From the NCBI GenBank assembly GCA_028709985.1, contig JAQUTB010000047.1:1-8982 (forward strand): 8,982 bases of DNA, in the 5' to 3' direction. Positions 4,682 through 8,982 of this stretch are shown here, piece by piece (position 1 is the first letter of the stretch; the number at the start of each line of letters is the position of its first letter). Below the pieces are notes generated by a model. The model was given only the letters and a program-made list of their open reading frames with translations, ran no database searches and was not told where the DNA came from. Position numbers and translations under genes: made by a program. This DNA is from Dethiosulfovibrio sp. GTDB taxonomy: Bacteria; Synergistota; Synergistia; Synergistales; Dethiosulfovibrionaceae.

Positions 4682-6592
4682 ATGTCGATAAATTTTGTTA
4701 AAAAAAGTCTCTCCCTAAAGCTCGTCCTGTTTATACTTTTGGGAACCGGTTCGATTCTCGTCGGGGTCGGATGGTACGGCTACTTTTGCTCCAGGTCTAT
4801 TCTCAGAGACGAGCTCATCTCCAGGGTCGACGGGATAGGCGAGTTGGTCGCGGACAGGGTTGACAGGATAACCCTTGTGGTTGAGACCGTCGCTAGGGAC
4901 ATGGGATTGTCCCTCTTTATGCACGGGCGTTCGAGTGAATCTCTCTTCCCCCTTTTGGAGTCGATAGTCATGGCTCATGAAGAGGTGGCGGGGCTCTGCG
5001 TGGCTTTCTTGCCTCGGAAGGATGAAGCCCCTTTCGCCCCTCTTGTATATAAGGACGGAGGAGGCCTCCACTCTAAGGACTTCGGACAGGGCGGGAACGA
5101 CTTTTCATCGGCAAGCTGGTACAGAATCCCGATAGAGTCCCGTTCGCCATTTTGGACGGAGCCCTACTTCGGATACGGCGGCAGCGAGAGATTCGTCATA
5201 ACCTACAGTGTCCCGGCCTTCGGTCCAGAGGGAGATATGATAGCTGTTGTGGCCTGTGACCTGTCTTTGGATTGGCTCGCCGACGTTATGAATTCCCTGG
5301 ACATCCCCGGAGGAGGCAAGGGTTTTGTCGTGGGCTCGGATGGGATATTACTGTCCCACGAGAATCGTGACTTGCTGAATCGGGAGAGCCTTTCTTCCCT
5401 GGGACTGAAGGCCGGTGACGAGGGTCTTTTAAAACTGGGCGAAAAGATGGTCAGGGGGGAAAGGGGCATCGTGGCGATAGAGGACCGAGACGACGGTTGG
5501 ATAGTCTATCGTCCTATAGGCGATATGGGCTGGTCCTTGGGGCTATTTTTCCCAAAGACCGCCGTTACAGGCCATCTCAATAATCTTTTGATCTCCCAGA
5601 TAGCCCTGGCCTCGATAGGCATGATCCTGTTGCTCTTCGTTGCCTGGGCCATATCCAGGGCCATCACCGGGCCTATCCGAGTCCTTTCCTGTGCGACCGA
5701 GAGGATGTCATCAGGGGATTTCGACTTCCCGTTGCCCCATACCTCCGGAGAGGACGAGGTGGCCCAGCTTGCTAGGTCCTTTTCCTCAATGAGGGAGAGT
5801 TTGATAGCCCATATAGAGAGGCTCAAGGAGACCACCGCAGCAAGGGAGAGGATGGAGAGCGAGCTATCCATCGCCAGATCCATACAGATGAGCTTGGTCC
5901 CTAGGACCTTCCCGCCCTTCCCGGAAAAGGATGGCCTGGATCTGTTTGCCGTGTTGGATCCGGCCAGGGAGGTCTCGGGAGATTTTTATGACTTTTTGAT
6001 GTTGGACGACGACAATATCCTGATAACGGTTGGCGACGTGTCCGGTAAGGGGCTCCCAGCCGCTTTGTTCATGGCTGTGACAAGGACCTTCATAAGGGCC
6101 TTCGCCAAGGAAGGACTAGGCCCTGGGTCGATCCTCTCCAAGCTGAACGACGAGATAGCCAGGGATAACGACTCCTGTATGTTCGTGACCGTCTTCTGTG
6201 CATCGATATCCGTTAAAGACGGAGCCATAAGATATGCCTCTGGCGGTCATCCCCCCCCGCTTCTGTTCAGAGGGGGGAGCGTCAGGACTCTGCCTCCGGT
6301 GAAGGGGCCCCTGATCGGCCCCATGCCTGGAATGGTCTTCCAGGAGGGGGTAGGCCGCCTTGAGGCGGGTGAGACCATCCTCGTCTACAGCGACGGGATG
6401 ACCGAGGCCATGGACCTGTCCGGCTCTTTTCTCGGGCTAGATCGTCCTTCGGCCTGGCTCAGGGACATGGAGGGGCTTTCGTGTGAGAGAACGATCAATA
6501 CGGTCCTGGAGGGGCTGAGGACGTTTGTAGGGGAGGCCCCTCAGTCCGACGATATAACCCTGCTGGGGCTGAGGGTCGACAACCTCACCTGA
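4682..6592 (+). CDS. Membrane Cache-HAMP-SpoIIE/PP2C serine phosphatase (RsbU-like sensor)
   Basis: A 636-aa transmembrane phosphatase. Order: cytoplasmic N-terminus; membrane helix 1 (about 13-35); extracytoplasmic double-Cache-type sensor (about 36-298) with SASWYRIPIESRSPFWTEPY (143-162) and KGFVVGSDGILLSHEN (213-228); helix 2 (about 300-323); HAMP (324-378, with GPI at 330-332); a short linker helix with IARSIQMSLVP (397-407), common before this phosphatase; and the SpoIIE/PP2C domain (about 415-632). Metal-binding motifs are present: SGDFYDF with Asp434, VGDVSGKGLPAALF with Asp452, SGGHPPPLL, YSDGMTEA with Asp571 and SDDITLL with Asp623/624. The catalytic set therefore looks intact. Expected role: it senses a small external ligand and dephosphorylates the upstream STAS protein, switching the partner pair. 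Cache domains often bind amino acids or carboxylates; the ligand here is unknown. Its ribosome site is a weak AGGA overlapping the end of the kinase gene. The 3' end overlaps the convergent nuclease gene by 8 bp. Confidence 0.94.
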   Translation: MSINFVKKSLSLKLVLFILLGTGSILVGVGWYGYFCSRSILRDELISRVDGIGELVADRVDRITLVVETVARDMGLSLFMHGRSSESLFPLLESIVMAHEEVAGLCVAFLPRKDEAPFAPLVYKDGGGLHSKDFGQGGNDFSSASWYRIPIESRSPFWTEPYFGYGGSERFVITYSVPAFGPEGDMIAVVACDLSLDWLADVMNSLDIPGGGKGFVVGSDGILLSHENRDLLNRESLSSLGLKAGDEGLLKLGEKMVRGERGIVAIEDRDDGWIVYRPIGDMGWSLGLFFPKTAVTGHLNNLLISQIALASIGMILLLFVAWAISRAITGPIRVLSCATERMSSGDFDFPLPHTSGEDEVAQLARSFSSMRESLIAHIERLKETTAARERMESELSIARSIQMSLVPRTFPPFPEKDGLDLFAVLDPAREVSGDFYDFLMLDDDNILITVGDVSGKGLPAALFMAVTRTFIRAFAKEGLGPGSILSKLNDEIARDNDSCMFVTVFCASISVKDGAIRYASGGHPPPLLFRGGSVRTLPPVKGPLIGPMPGMVFQEGVGRLEAGETILVYSDGMTEAMDLSGSFLGLDRPSAWLRDMEGLSCERTINTVLEGLRTFVGEAPQSDDITLLGLRVDNLT

Positions 6593-7430
6593 AGAGATTT
6601 GGCATGGATAGTATTACCATGTCGTGATCTGGATGTTCTCTTCCCCCTGAGGTCCTTTCAGGGATGGACGTCTCTACCTCTCTTATGCTCCAGGTCCCAT
6701 CTGGAACTACTTTCACGTAACCTATGTGGTCTATGGTACATTGAAGGTCGTCGTAGCTGAATCCCTCCGGCATGGGCAGGATCGGGAAGGTCGCTCCAAT
6801 AACCTCGACCGAGTTAAAATCCCCCAGTATGAAGGTAGCGATCTCGCTATTCTCCGCTATGTGGTTTAGCTTTATCACCTGGGCCTGCCTTATGCCGTTG
6901 TTCATCGCCACTGCGGCCAGCTTGTCCTTCGATCCGGCGATACCAAGGCTCTGAAGGTGGACGTTAACCATGGAGAACCTGCCGCCTGACGATATCTCCC
7001 TGAAAGCTCCCCTTATGGGATGTCTTTTGAACAGTGGAAGGATCTCTCCGCTCCAGTTTATGCTCTCCTCCTCGAACAGCACCTCTACGGGGGAGGTTAT
7101 CTCCACTTTATTCTCGTTCCAGAGGAAGTAGAGGTTTTGTTTTCCTGATGTTTGATGTCCGGCGAATCGCCAGCTTGGAAGGTTTTTTTCGACAAGATAG
7201 GCGAGGGAACTGTCCCCCTCTATCTCCTGTAGCGCCAATAAATCCACCCCTGAACCCAGTATCAAACCGGCCAGATGGGCACAGTCGTGCTCCGAGTATG
7301 CCTTCCTGCCATCGACGGTAAAATACTCTAAGTTGAGAGTTCCTATTGTTAAGCCGAAAGACGGCGTAGATGATGTCCCGCACAGGATCGCGATCAATAC
7401 GGTGACGTAAAGGACCATTTTTTTTCCCAT
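6585..7430 (-). CDS. Secreted endonuclease/exonuclease/phosphatase (EEP) family protein
   Basis: A 281-aa protein starting at the ATG at 7430, chosen because AGGAG lies 8 nt upstream and the product then opens with a signal peptide (MGKKMVLYVTVLIAILCGTS, cleavage near SFG at about residue 26). An in-frame ATG 39 bp further upstream would add 13 residues without a good ribosome site. The EEP (DNase I-like) catalytic set is complete: TLNLEYF with Asn33, LLALQEIEG with Glu69, VNVHLQS with His158, ILGDFNS with Asp204/Asn206, CTIDHIGYV with Asp234/His235 and HPDHDMV with Asp268-His269-Asp270. Such metal-dependent enzymes cut phosphodiester or phosphomonoester bonds; with export, a scavenging or extracellular nuclease role is plausible, but the substrate cannot be told from sequence. 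No lipobox and no extra domains are seen. It is convergent with the phosphatase gene, overlapping 8 bp, and no terminator lies between them. Confidence 0.88.
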   Translation of the reverse strand: MGKKMVLYVTVLIAILCGTSSTPSFGLTIGTLNLEYFTVDGRKAYSEHDCAHLAGLILGSGVDLLALQEIEGDSSLAYLVEKNLPSWRFAGHQTSGKQNLYFLWNENKVEITSPVEVLFEEESINWSGEILPLFKRHPIRGAFREISSGGRFSMVNVHLQSLGIAGSKDKLAAVAMNNGIRQAQVIKLNHIAENSEIATFILGDFNSVEVIGATFPILPMPEGFSYDDLQCTIDHIGYVKVVPDGTWSIREVETSIPERTSGGREHPDHDMVILSMPNLFR

Positions 7431-7646
7431 GATATTCACTCCTATTTCGATGTGGGCATATATTATCATCTCCCGGTCTTTTGGGCATATCGTTTTGTCG
7501 AAAACAAGTTGTCGCGTGGATGTTTTATGCTGGGTGTTGCTGAAAATACAGAAACTTTATTGTTTGATTTGCGTGCTTTCCCTTGAAGGTTATCCCTAGG
7601 AGGAGTATACTTCCAAGCTGTTCGTCTAGGGGAAGGGGGAATTTTT
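7431..7646. other. Divergent intergenic region between the nuclease and transporter genes
   Basis: The 216-bp gap carries the ribosome site of the nuclease at its left end (minus strand) and a good promoter for the transporter at its right end (separate entry). A minus-strand GATAAT near 7462-7470, inside GATGATAATATATG, could be the nuclease -10, but I find no -35 at normal spacing. The middle is AT-richer than the flanking genes. I see no RNA gene, riboswitch fold or terminator in it. Confidence 0.4.
7583..7611 (+). promoter_or_regulatory. Sigma-70-type promoter for the transporter gene
   Basis: TTGAAG (7583-7588, 4 of 6 to TTGACA) and TATACT (7606-7611, 5 of 6 to TATAAT) are separated by exactly 17 bp. 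The transcript would start near 7618, giving a leader of about 29 nt. The -10 lies in a perfect 8-bp palindrome, AGTATACT (7604-7611), within GGAG...CTTCC, which could be an operator, though this may be chance. The leader ends in GGGGAAGGGGGA before ATTTTT-ATG. Confidence 0.62.
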
Positions 7647-8930
7647 ATGGATACAAAGGCTTGGATCGCGTTAGCCCTTTTTTTATTGACGATCCTGTCG
7701 ATAGCCCGCGGATGGTTGAAGGCCAGCACTGCGACCCTTCTGGGGGCCTCAACTATGATGCTTTTCAGGATAGTCTCTGGGTCTGAGGTTAGCAGCCATA
7801 TAGACTCGAACACCGTAGGCCTTCTGGTCGGGATGATGGTTGTCGTAGGTATCCTCTCCAAAACTGGAATTTTTCAGTACATCGCTGTAAAGGCCATAAA
7901 GATAACGAAGGGGAACGGGACTCTAATTCTCCTGTCGGTCTCCCTTATAACCGCGCTTCTTTCCGCCTTTTTGGACAACGTAACCACGGTCCTTCTGGTC
8001 AGCCCTGTGGTGGTATCGTTGGCGGAGCTCATAAAGATCAATCCCTTGCCGCTATTGCTGTGCGAGGTCATAGCGTCCAACATCGGGGGCACTGCTACCC
8101 TTATAGGTGATCCCCCTAACATGATCATAGGATCCTATGCCGGTTTTTCGTTTAACGATTTTATAATCCATCTTTCCCCTCTCGTGGTGATAGTCTGGGT
8201 TTGTGTGATGGCGTTTCTGTGTTGGCTTTACAGGAAGGACCTGATCGCGGACAAGGAGGCCACCGAGAGGTTGAAGGAGGTAAACGAATCCAGGCTGATA
8301 AAGGACAAGGGACTTATGATAAGGTCCTGTATAGTCATGGCCATGGTGCTTATCGGGTTTGTCTTTCACCACCATATAGGCATAACCGCGTCGGTGGTAG
8401 CATTGTTCGCCGCAGGCCTGCTTCTTGCTATGTCCAAGCTCGACGATGGAGAGGTCATCCACAAAGAGGTTGAGTGGCCTACGATAGTTTATTTCGTCTC
8501 CCTTTTCGTCCTGGTGGGAGGCTTGCAGGAAAATGGCGTCATACTCTGTTTTGCAAAGGGGCTCTCGGGCTTCTTGAGCGGAAGCCCTATGGTGATGATG
8601 CTGGGGATCCTCTGGATATCTGGCCTGTCCTGTATATTCGTGAACAACGTGGCTTTTGCCGCCATGTTCGTACACGTGGTAAGCGAGATGGCGAGGACCG
8701 CAGGTATGCCCCCCGAGCCCCTCTACTGGGCGCTTGCCATGGGATGCTGCCTAGGGGGCAACGGGAGCTATCTTGGCTCAGCGGCGAACGCCGTCTTGGC
8801 GGATTTTGCCGAGAGAGGCGGAATACCTATCCCGTTCAATACGTTCCTGTCCGTAGGGCTAAAGGTGGTCTTTATATCTCTGACCATATCCAGTCTGTTC
8901 CTACTGGGGGTTTACGGTTTCTCCCTTTGA
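7647..8930 (+). CDS. ArsB/NhaD-type (ion transporter superfamily) membrane permease
   Basis: A 427-aa polytopic membrane protein, typical length for this family, with about 10-12 helices. The first half has NTVGLLVGMMVVVGILSKTG (55-74), LLSAFLDNVTTVLLVSPVVV (104-123) and ASNIGGTATLIGDPPNMIIG (143-162), the hallmark blocks of ArsB/NhaD/P-protein relatives. The second half repeats the pattern less strictly: VYFVSLFVLVGGLQENGV (281-298), CIFVNNVAFAAMF (329-341) and LGGNGSYLGSAANAVLADFA (369-388). This two-fold inverted-repeat design is known for the superfamily. A basic cytoplasmic loop (195-225) joins the halves. The family includes arsenite pumps, Na+/H+ antiporters and dicarboxylate or anion permeases. 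No arsR, arsA or arsC gene is near, so arsenic transport should not be assumed. The ATG follows a G-rich ribosome site and the promoter at 7583-7611. It appears monocistronic within the window; no terminator is seen after it. Confidence 0.9.
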   Translation: MDTKAWIALALFLLTILSIARGWLKASTATLLGASTMMLFRIVSGSEVSSHIDSNTVGLLVGMMVVVGILSKTGIFQYIAVKAIKITKGNGTLILLSVSLITALLSAFLDNVTTVLLVSPVVVSLAELIKINPLPLLLCEVIASNIGGTATLIGDPPNMIIGSYAGFSFNDFIIHLSPLVVIVWVCVMAFLCWLYRKDLIADKEATERLKEVNESRLIKDKGLMIRSCIVMAMVLIGFVFHHHIGITASVVALFAAGLLLAMSKLDDGEVIHKEVEWPTIVYFVSLFVLVGGLQENGVILCFAKGLSGFLSGSPMVMMLGILWISGLSCIFVNNVAFAAMFVHVVSEMARTAGMPPEPLYWALAMGCCLGGNGSYLGSAANAVLADFAERGGIPIPFNTFLSVGLKVVFISLTISSLFLLGVYGFSL

Positions 8931-8982
8931 GCACTGTAAGTATCAGTTGGTGGTTCTGTACTGTTTCGTGAAACGGAGGGAT
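8931..8982 (+). other. Tail of the window with a possible ribosome site of a next gene
   Basis: After the transporter stop there is no T-tract hairpin. GGAGGG near 8976-8981 could be the Shine-Dalgarno of a plus-strand gene that begins beyond the window, which would put it about 50 bp downstream of the transporter and perhaps in the same transcript. Confidence 0.3.

Noticed and set aside
7594..7631. CCCTAG ... CTAGGG arms flanking the transporter -10 as a leader hairpin
   Set aside because: The left arm lies upstream of the predicted transcript start, so no RNA hairpin would form, and the 26-nt gap with a 6-bp stem is weak.
8052..8675. A 207-aa minus-strand and other open frames inside the transporter gene
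   Set aside because: Antisense and out-of-frame shadows of a well-defined membrane protein; composition rich in His and Tyr, with no motif.
7647..8930. Naming the transporter arsB (arsenite efflux)
   Set aside because: The family motifs fit several substrates and no arsenic-resistance gene is nearby, so only the superfamily level is supported.

Overview
The window looks like chromosomal DNA of an anaerobic bacterium. Evidence: an oxygen-sensitive class III ribonucleotide reductase operon, strong Shine-Dalgarno sites (GGAGGTGA type), heavy use of AGG (Arg) and ATA (Ile) codons at moderate GC, and several GTG/TTG starts. My best guess is a Synergistota member (Dethiosulfovibrio-like), but this rests on style and gene families only, not on a database match. 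I see no rRNA, tRNA, CRISPR array, insertion sequence or phage gene.

Layout. (a) 1-2622, minus strand: the 5' part of nrdG (runs off the window), nrdD overlapping it by 4 bp, an nrdD promoter with an extended -10, a pair of 12-bp direct repeats 30 bp apart that resemble half of an NrdR box, a rho-independent terminator, and a 56-aa two-helix membrane protein with a TTG start. (b) 2635-3480, minus strand: a SprA-related protein with an HEAAH motif, 12 bp upstream of the small membrane gene and probably co-transcribed with it. (c) 3569-6592, plus strand: a small secreted-protein reading frame interrupted by one in-frame TGA, then a partner-switching module in order: STAS anti-anti-sigma-type protein, HATPase serine-kinase-type protein (start overlaps the previous stop), and a membrane Cache-HAMP-SpoIIE phosphatase. 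(d) 6585-7430, minus strand: a secreted endonuclease/exonuclease/phosphatase-fold enzyme, convergent with and overlapping the phosphatase gene by 8 bp. (e) 7583-8930, plus strand: a sigma-70-type promoter and an ArsB/NhaD-type ion transporter.

How they work together. NrdG would activate NrdD for anaerobic dNTP synthesis, but this NrdD ends just after its zinc site and lacks the C-terminal glycyl-radical motif on which the enzyme family depends. In the signalling module, the phosphatase (RsbU-like, external Cache sensor) should dephosphorylate the STAS protein, which then sequesters the kinase. No sigma factor or other output gene lies in the window.

The two signals most worth following are (1) the NrdD with no glycyl-radical loop and (2) the in-frame TGA in the secreted ORF, followed after 12 nt by a perfect 10-bp inverted repeat whose apical GGTC lies where a bacterial selenocysteine insertion element would have it. 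A plain nonsense mutation is the main alternative for (2).
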